The position numbers and the translations under genes were made by a program. A DNA stretch of 64,000 nt from Sphingobium sp. TKS (GTDB taxonomy: Bacteria; Pseudomonadota; Alphaproteobacteria; Sphingomonadales; Sphingomonadaceae), in NCBI RefSeq assembly GCF_001563265.1, contig NZ_CP005083.1:2421001-2485000 (forward strand), given 5' to 3'. The notes under the pieces were generated by a model. The model saw only the letters and a list, made by a program, of their open reading frames with translations, was not told where the DNA came from and did not search any database. Position 1 is the first letter of the stretch. The number at the start of each line of letters is the position of its first letter. This document shows positions 25,682 to 33,499 of this stretch, piece after piece.

Positions 25682-26662
25682 CTAAGCGGACGGCATTTGC
25701 TGGCTGCAACAGTGGAAGCTGCCGCCGCCCGAAAGAATGGCGTCGCTGCGCAGCCCGACAATCTCCCGGCCAGGGAAGAAGGGTCTGAACGCATTCAAGG
25801 CTGCCTGATCATTGGGCTGGCCATAGATGGGCACGATGACCGCTGCATTGCCGATAGCGAAATTCATGTAGCTTGCCGGAATGATTTCGCCGTCCACGAC
25901 GACGCGGCCGGGGGAGGGGATCGACGCCACCTCTATGCCGAAGGCCTTGGCCCGTGCCCGCGCATCGGCATAGATCGCCGCATTGGGATCATCCTCCGTG
26001 CTCGCTTCGGGCAGGGCCAGCACGCCCGGCGCCACGAAGCGCGCCAGATTGTCGACATGCCCGTCCGTATGGTCATTGAGCAGCCCATCGCCCAGCCACA
26101 GCATATCCGACAGACCCAGCGATCCGGCCAGCAGGGTTTCGATCTTGCCCCGGTCCAGTTCCGGATTGCGATTGGGGTTGAGCAGGCATTGCTCGGTCGT
26201 CACGAACAAACCCGTGCCGTCTGTATCGACCGCCCCTCCCTCGAACACCCAATGCTGGGTCGAGGTCGGCAGGCCCGTCATCGCCGCCAGGCGCGCGCCG
26301 ATATTCTCATCGCCGGGCATCCGATATTTGCCGCCCCAGCCGTTGAAGCCGAAATCCACCAGCGCACGTTCGGACTCGCGCAATACTGCAATGGGGGCCG
26401 TGTCGCGCAACCATACATCGCCCAGCTTTTGAACGACGATGCTGACGTTCGGCGCCAGTCTGCGCCCGACCTCCGCATCGCCTTCATTGGCGCAGACCAG
26501 CCTTACTTCCTCACCCCTGCCATTGGCGTGAAGCGCGCTCGCAAAATCCGCGATCTGCTGCCGCGCCTGGTCAAACGCGCCTGGCCATTCCTCGGGAGAG
26601 GTGGGAAAGCCGATCCAGGTCCATTCATGCGGCGCCCATTCGGCGGGCATACGGAAAGTCAT
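25682..26662 (-). CDS. aguA: agmatine deiminase
   Basis: AguA converts agmatine to N-carbamoylputrescine and ammonia. The 326-residue protein shows the amidinotransferase-fold signatures GDVWLRDTAP, NDHTDGHVDN with the catalytic His, and GGGSFHCCSQQ with the catalytic Cys near the C-terminus. It is first in the block aguA-DUF3147-aguB-ABM. A family A repeat doublet lies upstream, between it and the M28 peptidase gene. Confidence 0.95.
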   Translation of the reverse strand: MTFRMPAEWAPHEWTWIGFPTSPEEWPGAFDQARQQIADFASALHANGRGEEVRLVCANEGDAEVGRRLAPNVSIVVQKLGDVWLRDTAPIAVLRESERALVDFGFNGWGGKYRMPGDENIGARLAAMTGLPTSTQHWVFEGGAVDTDGTGLFVTTEQCLLNPNRNPELDRGKIETLLAGSLGLSDMLWLGDGLLNDHTDGHVDNLARFVAPGVLALPEASTEDDPNAAIYADARARAKAFGIEVASIPSPGRVVVDGEIIPASYMNFAIGNAAVIVPIYGQPNDQAALNAFRPFFPGREIVGLRSDAILSGGGSFHCCSQQMPSA

Positions 26663-26797
26663 GGGCTTGGCTCCTGTCTGCGGGTGTTCTTCGCGCCTCT
26701 ACAGGATCGCGGCGCGCATTCCAGAGGCATTATGAGGAATGGCCAATTCGGGTGGAAGGCGGACGGTCTGCTTCGTACGGCTTTTCTTGAAGCACAT

Positions 26798-26884
26798 CGT
26801 GCTCCTGCGAAGGCAGGAGCCCAGTTCCTATGGTGCGATGATCCACAAGCGGCGGAACTGGGTTCCTGCCTTCGCAGGAACACG
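26798..26884. repeat. REPIN-like inverted doublet, repeat family A
   Basis: The left arm (26798-26828) contains GTGCTCCTGCGAAGGCAGGAGC and then CCAGTTCC. The right arm (26854-26884) contains GGAACTGGG and then TTCCTGCCTTCGCAGGAA. The arms are inverted with a 25-bp spacer, so the whole can fold into one long hairpin or two short ones. It lies between aguA and the M28 peptidase gene and shares its core with the elements at 4251, 41073 and 58041. Confidence 0.85.
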
Positions 26885-26917
26885 GATCACTTAATGGCTT
26901 GCATTGCCCGAAACCCG

Positions 26918-28573
26918 CTATTTCCCGGCGCGGCTCTTGTCGCGGATCGCCCGGAATTCGTCCCCCGGCATCCAATTGGGCCAGTCGGTCGTGTTCGCCA
27001 GCGCCCGCCCGACATCATAATAAAGCTTCAGATCCGCCTTCACGCCACCCCAATCCCATTTGGGATCATATTCATCCTTGGGCCCGTGATAATGATGTTC
27101 CTCATACTCCTTGGCGGTTTTGGCGCCCGCAGCGGGTCCGCCCTTCACCAGGTTCTGCCCGCCCTCGAAATAGAGCATCGGCACGCCATGCTTGGCGAAG
27201 CTGAAATGGTCGGAGCGGTAATAAAAGCCCTTTTCCGGCGTCGGCTCCAGGCTGGCGACCCGCTTCTGCGCCGCCAGCGCCCGGTCCAGATAGGCATCGA
27301 GCTGGGACTTGCCCTTGCCGATCACGACGACATTTTTCGCCAGCCCCGCCATGCTGAGCGCGTCCATATTCACGCCGCCCACCGTCCGGCCCAGCGGAAA
27401 GACCGGATGATTGCCATAATAGGCTGATCCCAGCAGCCCCGATTCCTCCGCCGTCACCGCCAGGAAGACCTGGCTGCGATCCGTCGGTCCGGCCTTCACA
27501 TTGGCTTCCGCCAACGCCACCAGCGCAGCGGTCCCCGTCGCATTGTCGATAGCGCCGTTGCAGATGTCGTCGCCGTCGGGCGCCGCTTCGCAATGGCCCA
27601 GATGATCCCAATGCGCGGCATAAAGCACATATTCGTCGGGCCGCGCCTTGCCGGGCAGCAGGGCGACGACATTCTTCGAACTATGCTTGCGGATGGCATT
27701 GTCGAAGCTGAGGTTCGCCTTCATGCCCTTCAACGGCACGGCCTTGAACCCGCGCTTCTTCGCCGCCGCCATCAACGTGTCCAGATTAAGCCCCGCGCTC
27801 GCCATCAGCGCGGCAGCCTTGTCCTTCTGCATCCAGCCGATCGCGGCGGACTGGTCGGCATTGCCGTTGGCGCTGTCCGCGACATGCTGAGCGCCGGTCC
27901 AGCTCGACTGCACGACATTCCAGCCATAGGCGGCGGGCACCGTGTCATGCACGATGATCGCCGCCGCCGCGCCCTGCCGCGCCGCTTCCTCGAACTTGTA
28001 GGTCCAGCGGCCATAATAGGTCATCGCCCGCCCGTTGAACGGCCCGCGCAGGGTCGGGGTCTGGTAATCGGGATCGTTCACCAGAATGATGACCGTCTTT
28101 CCCTTCACATTGACGCCGGCATAGTCGTTCCACTTCTTCTCCGGCGCGTTGATGCCATAGCCGACGAAGATGACCGGGCTGTCCTTCACCTCGACATGCG
28201 GCTGTCCGGTGCGATAGGTGGCGATCACCATTTCCGGTCCGTAACTGGCGGAAACAGCGCTCTTGCCGCCGGTGAAGCGGAGCGGCGACACATTTTTCGC
28301 GTCGATCTCGACCAGCGGCACATCCTGGAACCAGCTACCCTTGTTGCCGGGCTTCAGTCCCAGCACCTCGAACCGCTGGACCAGATAGGCGAGGGTCTTT
28401 TCCTCCCCCACCGTCCCCGGCGCGCGGCCTTCATAAGCGTCGGAAGAAATCTCCTTCACCACCTCCTTCATCGTGTCGATGGAAGGGCCGTCGTTCGAGG
28501 ACGCGGCGGAGGCTGGCAGCGCGCAGGACAGGGCGATGAGCGGTAGCGTGATCTTGGCGAAAGAGGGGCGCAT
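26918..28573 (-). CDS. secreted M28 family zinc aminopeptidase
   Basis: The 551-residue protein starts at ATG 28573 with a clear signal peptide (KITLPLIALSCALPASAA). A PA-like insert (about residues 120-220) precedes the M28 peptidase domain. The zinc-site motifs are AAHWDHLGH (His, Asp), GAIDNATGTAAL (Asp), VTAEESGLLGS (Glu-Glu) and YRSDHFSF (His). M28 enzymes release N-terminal residues from peptides. It is divergent from the S9 peptidase gene, so the two secreted peptidases share a control region. Confidence 0.9.
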   Translation of the reverse strand: MRPSFAKITLPLIALSCALPASAASSNDGPSIDTMKEVVKEISSDAYEGRAPGTVGEEKTLAYLVQRFEVLGLKPGNKGSWFQDVPLVEIDAKNVSPLRFTGGKSAVSASYGPEMVIATYRTGQPHVEVKDSPVIFVGYGINAPEKKWNDYAGVNVKGKTVIILVNDPDYQTPTLRGPFNGRAMTYYGRWTYKFEEAARQGAAAAIIVHDTVPAAYGWNVVQSSWTGAQHVADSANGNADQSAAIGWMQKDKAAALMASAGLNLDTLMAAAKKRGFKAVPLKGMKANLSFDNAIRKHSSKNVVALLPGKARPDEYVLYAAHWDHLGHCEAAPDGDDICNGAIDNATGTAALVALAEANVKAGPTDRSQVFLAVTAEESGLLGSAYYGNHPVFPLGRTVGGVNMDALSMAGLAKNVVVIGKGKSQLDAYLDRALAAQKRVASLEPTPEKGFYYRSDHFSFAKHGVPMLYFEGGQNLVKGGPAAGAKTAKEYEEHHYHGPKDEYDPKWDWGGVKADLKLYYDVGRALANTTDWPNWMPGDEFRAIRDKSRAGK

Positions 28574-28644
28574 CAGGGGGGAACCTCGACAGATGGATTG
28601 GTGCGATGATGGCACCGCGCACCGGAACCGGCAAGCGTCAGGCG

Positions 28645-28670
28645 TTGACAGTTTTACGGCTGTATATATT
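28645..28670 (+). promoter_or_regulatory. candidate promoter for S9 peptidase gene
   Basis: TTGACA lies at 28645-28650 and an AT-rich TATATATT at 28663-28670, about 30 bp before the ATG. The spacer is short (12-16 bp depending on which hexamer is used), so this is a weak call. It is in the gap shared with the divergent M28 peptidase gene. Confidence 0.35.
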
Positions 28671-28696
28671 TCTGGACCCCGCAAGGGGGTAGTTTC

Positions 28697-30682
28697 ATGC
28701 GATTGAAGTTTCTGAATTTTTTACCATGGGTTGCGTTCGTCGTGCCGGCCCATGCACAAAGCGATGCTGCCAAGGCCTTCGGCGCCCGGCCCGCCGTTTC
28801 CGATGTCAGCATTTCGCCCGATGGCCAGTCGCTGGCGATGATCGAGGCGACAGCAGGGCGTGGATCGGTCGTGTCGGTGCTCAAGATCGGCGGCGATGCC
28901 GACCGCAAGTTGATCCTTGCCTCGAACGGCAATCCGGACCAACTGACATCCTGTGGCTGGTCGACCAATGACCGCATTCTCTGCAACGTCTATATGATCA
29001 GCACCGTGTTCGGACAGAGGACCGGCCAGACGCGCATGTTGGGCGTCAATGCCGACGGGACGGACGTCAAGATGGTGAGCGCCCGGCAAAGCACGACGCA
29101 GCTGGGGATCGCTCTTGGCGGCGGCAGCATTCTCGACTGGATGGGGGAGCGTGAGGACGGCACCGTCCTTATGGATCGTTATTATATTCCCGAACAGACG
29201 ACCGGGCACTTGACGGCGCAAAGCAGACAGGGGCTGGGCGTAGACCGCGTGAACACGCGCAGCCTTGCGCGTTCTATGGTCGAAATCCCGCGTGGCGATG
29301 CCGTGTCCTACATCACGGACGGCCATGGGGCGGTGAGGATCATGGTGACGCGTCCGACGACCAGCATGGGCTATGGCGGGCATCGTTACGAATATTTCTA
29401 TCGGAAGAAGGGAAGCCGCGACTGGCTTCCGCTCTCGACCCAGTCGGTTTCGGGTGTCGTTGCACAGGGTTTTGAGGCGCAGGCGGTCGATTCCGACCTG
29501 GACGTCGTTTACGGCACGGATGCGGAAAATGGGCGTGCGGGCCTTTACCGCATCAGTTTGGACGGCAGCATGAAGAAGGAGCTGGTCTACGACCGCAGCG
29601 ATGTCGATGTGACCGACCTGATCCAGATCGGCCGCCAACAGCGCGTCGTGGGCGTCAGTTGGGCCACCGACCGGCGCCATTCAGCTTTTTTCGATCCGGA
29701 GCTCAAGAAATTCGCGGCGGCGCTGGGCAAAGCGCTGCCCAATGCGCCGCTGGTCAGCTTCGTCGATGCCAGCGCGGACGAGCAGAAGCTGGTCCTTTAT
29801 GCAGGCAGCGATATCGACGCGGGCCGCTATTATCTGTTCGACAAGGCGACCAAGCAATTGGGCGAGATCATGGCGATCCAGCCGGCGCTGGATAAATACA
29901 GGCTCTCGCCGGTCAAGCCGGTCGGCTTCGTCGCTTCGGACGGCAAGACGATCCCCGGCTATTTGACCTTGCCGCCAGGCAGCGACGGCAAGGGGCTGCC
30001 CGCCATCGTCATGCCTCATGGCGGGCCGTGGGCGCGCGATGAATGGGGCTTCGACTGGCTCGCGCAATTCTTCGCGCATCAGGGTTATGCCGTGTTCCAG
30101 CCCAATTTTCGCGGTTCGACCGGGTTTGGCGCTGACTGGCTGGGAGGCAGCGGCTTCAAATCATGGCAAAGGTCGATCGGTGACATCAACGATGCCGGAA
30201 AATGGCTGGTCAGCCAAGGGATAGCCGATCCCGCCAAGCTGGCGATCGTCGGCTGGTCTTATGGCGGTTATGCCGCTCTTCAGTCCGCGGTGGTCGATCC
30301 GCGGCTCTACAAGGCCATCGTCGCCATCGCGCCGGTCACGGACATAGGCGACTTGCAGCAGGAATGGAAAAGCGACCTCAGCCCCGCCTCACTCGAAGCG
30401 ATGTTCGGTGACAGCGCCGTCGCGCAGGCCGGGTCGCCTGCCCGTCATGCCGATGCCTTCGTCGCGCCGGTGCAGCTATTCCATGGCGATATCGATCAGA
30501 ATGTTTCGATAGCGGAATCGCGCACCATGGCCTCCCGCCTCAGGAGCAAGGGCAAGTCGGTCGAACTGGTGGAGTTCAAGAATCTGGACCATCAGTTGAA
30601 CGATAGCGATGTGCGCGCGCAGATGCTTGATCGCGCTGATAATTTCCTGAGGTCTGCCCTGAAACTCGAACCGGCCAAATAG
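28697..30682 (+). CDS. S9 family prolyl oligopeptidase-like serine peptidase, exported
   Basis: The 661-residue protein begins with a signal peptide (LNFLPWVAFVVPAHAQ). An N-terminal beta-propeller covers about residues 25-390. The alpha/beta-hydrolase catalytic domain follows, with nucleophile Ser in GWSYGGYAAL, Asp in HGDIDQNVSI and His in NLDHQLND. Such enzymes cleave short peptides, usually dipeptides or acyl-peptides, in the periplasm. An AAGGGGG ribosome site precedes the ATG. A strong terminator follows its stop. Confidence 0.92.
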   Translation: MRLKFLNFLPWVAFVVPAHAQSDAAKAFGARPAVSDVSISPDGQSLAMIEATAGRGSVVSVLKIGGDADRKLILASNGNPDQLTSCGWSTNDRILCNVYMISTVFGQRTGQTRMLGVNADGTDVKMVSARQSTTQLGIALGGGSILDWMGEREDGTVLMDRYYIPEQTTGHLTAQSRQGLGVDRVNTRSLARSMVEIPRGDAVSYITDGHGAVRIMVTRPTTSMGYGGHRYEYFYRKKGSRDWLPLSTQSVSGVVAQGFEAQAVDSDLDVVYGTDAENGRAGLYRISLDGSMKKELVYDRSDVDVTDLIQIGRQQRVVGVSWATDRRHSAFFDPELKKFAAALGKALPNAPLVSFVDASADEQKLVLYAGSDIDAGRYYLFDKATKQLGEIMAIQPALDKYRLSPVKPVGFVASDGKTIPGYLTLPPGSDGKGLPAIVMPHGGPWARDEWGFDWLAQFFAHQGYAVFQPNFRGSTGFGADWLGGSGFKSWQRSIGDINDAGKWLVSQGIADPAKLAIVGWSYGGYAALQSAVVDPRLYKAIVAIAPVTDIGDLQQEWKSDLSPASLEAMFGDSAVAQAGSPARHADAFVAPVQLFHGDIDQNVSIAESRTMASRLRSKGKSVELVEFKNLDHQLNDSDVRAQMLDRADNFLRSALKLEPAK

Positions 30683-30684
30683 GC

Positions 30685-30727
30685 AAAAGAAAAGGGGCGG
30701 CCCGATCGGACCGCCCCTTTCTTGTTT
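30685..30727. terminator. bidirectional intrinsic terminator between S9 peptidase and rpsD
   Basis: A GC-rich stem, AAAGGGGCGG (30691-30700) pairing with CCGCCCCTTT (30711-30720), is flanked by A-rich sequence on the left and T-rich on the right. It can end transcription from both the + strand peptidase gene and the minus-strand rpsD. Confidence 0.85.
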
Positions 30728-30744
30728 CGAATATTCGCCGCCGA

Positions 30745-31359
30745 TTAGCGCGAATAGAATTCGACGACCAGATTGGGCTCCATCTTCACCGGATAGGGCA
30801 CTTCGTCCAGCGAGGGCACGCGGACATAGGTGACCTTGGCGGCGCCATCGGGCGACACATAGTCGGGGATGTCGCGCTCGGGCAGACCCTGCGCTTCCAG
30901 AACCAGCGCCATTTCCTGCGCCTTCTTGCCCAGGGTGATTTCGTCGCCCGGCTTTACCAAGCGGCTGGCGATGTTGCACTTCACGCCGTTCACATAGATG
31001 TGGCCGTGCGAAACGATCTGGCGGGCCGAGAAGATGGTGGGCGCGAACTTGGCGCGGTAGACCACGGCGTCCAGGCGGCGCTCGAGCAGGCCGATCAGGT
31101 TCTGGCCGGTGTCACCCTTCATGCGGGCGGCTTCGATATAGCTCTTCTTGAACTGCTTTTCGGTGATGTCGCCGTAATAGCCCTTCAGCTTCTGCTTGGC
31201 GCGGAGTTGGATGCCATAGTCGGACATCTTGCCCTTGCGGCGCTGGCCGTGCTGGCCGGGGCCATATTCACGCTTGTTGACCGGGCTCTTGGGGCGACCC
31301 CAGATATTCTCGCCCATGCGGCGGTCGAGTTTATACTTGGCGCTGGAACGCTTCGACAT
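30745..31359 (-). CDS. rpsD: 30S ribosomal protein S4
   Basis: S4 binds 16S rRNA and nucleates the 30S body. The 204-residue protein shows [19 protein letters not shown] at the N-terminus and an S4 RNA-binding domain ([15 protein letters not shown], then [12 protein letters not shown]). It stands alone, not in the alpha operon, as is common in alphaproteobacteria. A weak AAGGAAA ribosome site precedes the ATG. Confidence 0.97.
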   Translation of the reverse strand: MSKRSSAKYKLDRRMGENIWGRPKSPVNKREYGPGQHGQRRKGKMSDYGIQLRAKQKLKGYYGDITEKQFKKSYIEAARMKGDTGQNLIGLLERRLDAVVYRAKFAPTIFSARQIVSHGHIYVNGVKCNIASRLVKPGDEITLGKKAQEMALVLEAQGLPERDIPDYVSPDGAAKVTYVRVPSLDEVPYPVKMEPNLVVEFYSR

Positions 31360-31551
31360 GATATTTCCTTACAACTGCTAACAACGTTATGCCCGGTATC
31401 GCCTACGATCCATATTTCAGGGGCAGGGCCACCGCTTCACCGGGATGCGGGACCAATCGCGAAGCGGCGCCTATGGAGAAGGGATGGGAGCCTGTCAACC
31501 CCGAACGTCAACCCTCGACAGGCCCGGTTTCCGGGCTTAGTTCCACCACCC

Positions 31552-31851
31552 ATGAATCCTGAAAGCTACACGACCATGGCCGAAGTCCGCGCAGGCGTGG
31601 ACGAAATCGACCGCCAGCTTGTCGCGCTGCTCGACCAGCGCTTTGCCCATATGCGCGCCGCTGCCCGGATCAAGCCGGATCGGGGGGCTGTTCGCGATGA
31701 GCCTCGCAAAGCTGAAGTCATCGCAAATGTGTGCGCTGAAGCGGAGCGCCTGGGCGTCCCTTCCGATGTGGTCGGGGAGTTGTGGGACAAGTTGGTCGAA
31801 GCCTCGATCGCCTATGAGATGAACGAGTTCGATCGCCTCCGGTCCTCTTAG
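31552..31851 (+). CDS. chorismate mutase, AroQ type
   Basis: This 99-residue all-helical AroQ-class protein converts chorismate to prephenate in phenylalanine and tyrosine synthesis; some relatives are isochorismate-pyruvate lyases. Landmarks are VRAGVDEIDRQLVALLDQR at the N-terminus, then RIKPDR, KAEVIANV and a C-terminal SIAYEMNEFD helix. ATG 31576 is an alternative start with a slightly better ribosome site (TGAAAG). It stands alone between rpsD and trmJ. Confidence 0.85.
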   Translation: MNPESYTTMAEVRAGVDEIDRQLVALLDQRFAHMRAAARIKPDRGAVRDEPRKAEVIANVCAEAERLGVPSDVVGELWDKLVEASIAYEMNEFDRLRSS

Positions 31852-31887
31852 TCCGTCATTTCCCGCGCAGGCAGGGATGACGGAGGT

Positions 31888-32943
31888 TCAGCGCGCCCGT
31901 GGATTGCCCAACGCCGACAGCACGCCGCGAAGGGTCCGCACTTCCAGATGGTTCCAACCCGGCTTAGTCAGCAGGTTCCGCAAAGTCCGCTTGGTTGCGG
32001 GCGCCCGATCCGGCGGAAAGAAATAGCCCGCGCCTTCGAGCAGCGTCTCGAACTGGTCGATCATCCCCTCCAGTTCCGCTTGCGGAGCCGGTTCGCCTAG
32101 ATCGACCACGGTCGGCTGCTCCAGCCCAGCCTGCTTCGACCATTCATAGGCGCACAGGATCACCGCCTGCGCCAGATTGAGCGACCCGAACTCCGGATTG
32201 ATCGGTACGGTCAGGATTTTCCGCGCCAGCGCCACATCTTCGGTCTCCAGCCCCGACCGCTCTGGCCCGAACACATAGGCAGAGCGCCCCGCTGCCTCAT
32301 GGATTTCCCGTGCAGCCTCTTCCGGCGTCACAACCGGCTTGGTCACGCCCCGCTTGCGCACGGTGGTCGCATAGACATGGGCGCAGTCGGACACTGCATC
32401 AGCCAGCGTCTCGAAAACCTTGGCCTTGTCCAGCACCACATCCGCGCCAGCCGCAGACGGTCCGGCATCCGGATTGGGCCAGCCATCACGTGGGCTGACC
32501 AGCCGCATCTCGGTCAGCCCGAAATTGAGCATGGCACGCGCCGCCTTGCCGATATTCTCGCCAAGCTGCGGCCGAACTAGAACGATGACGGGGGAGGGGG
32601 ATTGTACTTGTTCCATAGTTCCGTTCGTCCTGAGTAGGGGCTGAGCTTGTCGAAGCCCCGTATCGAAGGATTTGCGCGCCAACAGGCGGATCTCGTTCCA
32701 ATCGCCCGCGATCAAGGCTTCCTTTTTCTTCCGCGACCAGCCCTTAATCTGTTGCTCGGCGGAAAGCGCTTCGTTGCGAGTCCCGAAATCCTGTTGCCAA
32801 ACGAGTGATACAGGGCGCCGTTTTTGCGTGTAACCTTCGACCTCACCAGCCTGATGCTGGGCTACGCGATATTCGAGATTATCCGTGTGACCCAGATAAT
32901 AGCTGCCGTCCGAGCAGCGCAGCATATAAGCGTGGAATGTCAT
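31888..32943 (-). CDS. trmJ: GIY-YIG domain fused in frame to TrmJ-like tRNA/rRNA 2'-O-methyltransferase
   Basis: The open frame joins two units. Residues 1-91 are a compact GIY-YIG nuclease domain: Y6, YYLG at 15-18, R26, H30 and E63 in SAEQQIKGW. Residues 92-109 are encoded by a palindromic repeat (linker DTGLRQAQPLLRTNG). From Met110 (ATG 32616) runs a complete SPOUT methyltransferase: VRPQLGENIGKAARAM, VFGPERSGL and NLAQAVIL. TrmJ methylates the ribose at tRNA position 32 using SAM. The methyltransferase may be made separately from 32616, as in relatives that begin there, with the GIY-YIG part read through because its own stop was lost. AAGGA for the first start comes from the end of the other repeat copy. 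Confidence 0.75.
   Translation of the reverse strand: MTFHAYMLRCSDGSYYLGHTDNLEYRVAQHQAGEVEGYTQKRRPVSLVWQQDFGTRNEALSAEQQIKGWSRKKKEALIAGDWNEIRLLARKSFDTGLRQAQPLLRTNGTMEQVQSPSPVIVLVRPQLGENIGKAARAMLNFGLTEMRLVSPRDGWPNPDAGPSAAGADVVLDKAKVFETLADAVSDCAHVYATTVRKRGVTKPVVTPEEAAREIHEAAGRSAYVFGPERSGLETEDVALARKILTVPINPEFGSLNLAQAVILCAYEWSKQAGLEQPTVVDLGEPAPQAELEGMIDQFETLLEGAGYFFPPDRAPATKRTLRNLLTKPGWNHLEVRTLRGVLSALGNPRAR
32621..32670 (+). repeat. palindromic stem-loop repeat, family B copy 1
   Basis: This ~50-bp element starts CCGTTCGTCCTGAGTA, carries the stem GGGGCT / AGCCCC around GAGCTTGTCGA, and ends GTATCGAAGGA. It lies inside the fused GIY-YIG/TrmJ frame, coding the linker, and ends 4 bp from the TrmJ ATG at 32616. 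An inverted second copy lies at 32952-33001. Confidence 0.8.
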
Positions 32944-32951
32944 GGCATGGT

Positions 32952-33001
32952 CCTTCGATACGCCATTTCGACTTCGCTCAATGGCTACTCAGGACGAACG
33001 G
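32952..33001 (-). repeat. palindromic stem-loop repeat, family B copy 2
   Basis: Read on the minus strand it starts CCGTTCGTCCTGAGTA, carries the stem GCCATT / AATGGC around GAGCGAAGTCGA, and ends GTATCGAAGGA. The ends match copy 1 exactly while the stem bases differ on both sides. Its last GAAGGA sits 7 bp before the GIY-YIG ATG and serves as ribosome site. Confidence 0.8.
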
Positions 33002-33031
33002 AGGTGGGAAGGCGGTGGGGAGATCACCGTC

Positions 33032-33493
33032 TCACTCACTGCCCACCTCTTTCACGGTGGAGGCAAAATCCTCGAAGTCCCGTGCGTCGGTGAAGTCCTT
33101 ATAGACGCTGGCAAAGCGGATATAAGAGACGCTGTCGAGGCGTTTCAGACCCTCCATCACCATCTCGCCTATAGCCCGCGCAGGAACTTCGCCGTCGCCG
33201 GACGTTTCCAACTGCCGCTGGATGCCGGAAATCAGCTTTTCCAGGCGGCTCGGATCGATCGGCCGCTTGCGGCACGCGATCCCGATGGAGCGGGCCAGCT
33301 TGTCGCGATCAAAGGCTTCCTTGCGCCCCTCGCTCTTCACCACCCATATGTCGCGGAGCTGAATCCGCTCGAAGGTGGTGAAGCGCGCGCCACAGGCTTC
33401 ACACTGACGCCGACGGCGAATGGCGGCGCCATCCTCCGTCGGGCGGCTGTCCTTGACCTGACTGTCGTCATGGGCACAGAAAGGGCAACGCAA
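33032..33493 (-). CDS. nrdR: transcriptional repressor NrdR
   Basis: NrdR is a zinc-ribbon/ATP-cone repressor of ribonucleotide reductase genes. The 153-residue protein has the ribbon CPFC (residues 3-6) with CEAC (31-34), then an ATP-cone domain from about residue 49 ([17 protein letters not shown]). It starts at TTG, supported by the conserved MRCPFC start of the family. It lies 6 bp after glyA in the same direction. Confidence 0.95.
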   Translation of the reverse strand: MRCPFCAHDDSQVKDSRPTEDGAAIRRRRQCEACGARFTTFERIQLRDIWVVKSEGRKEAFDRDKLARSIGIACRKRPIDPSRLEKLISGIQRQLETSGDGEVPARAIGEMVMEGLKRLDSVSYIRFASVYKDFTDARDFEDFASTVKEVGSE

Positions 33494-33499
33494 GGGCGA

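Larger units (their letters stand above)
32621..33001. mobile_element. candidate GIY-YIG cassette bounded by inverted stem-loop repeats
   Basis: Two family B repeats in opposite orientation, at 32621-32670 and 32952-33001, enclose only the 91-residue GIY-YIG ORF (32671-32943) and its ribosome site. The cassette lies between nrdR and trmJ, genes that are often neighbours in this group. No target-site duplication could be assigned by eye. That it moves is inference from layout. Confidence 0.4.
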
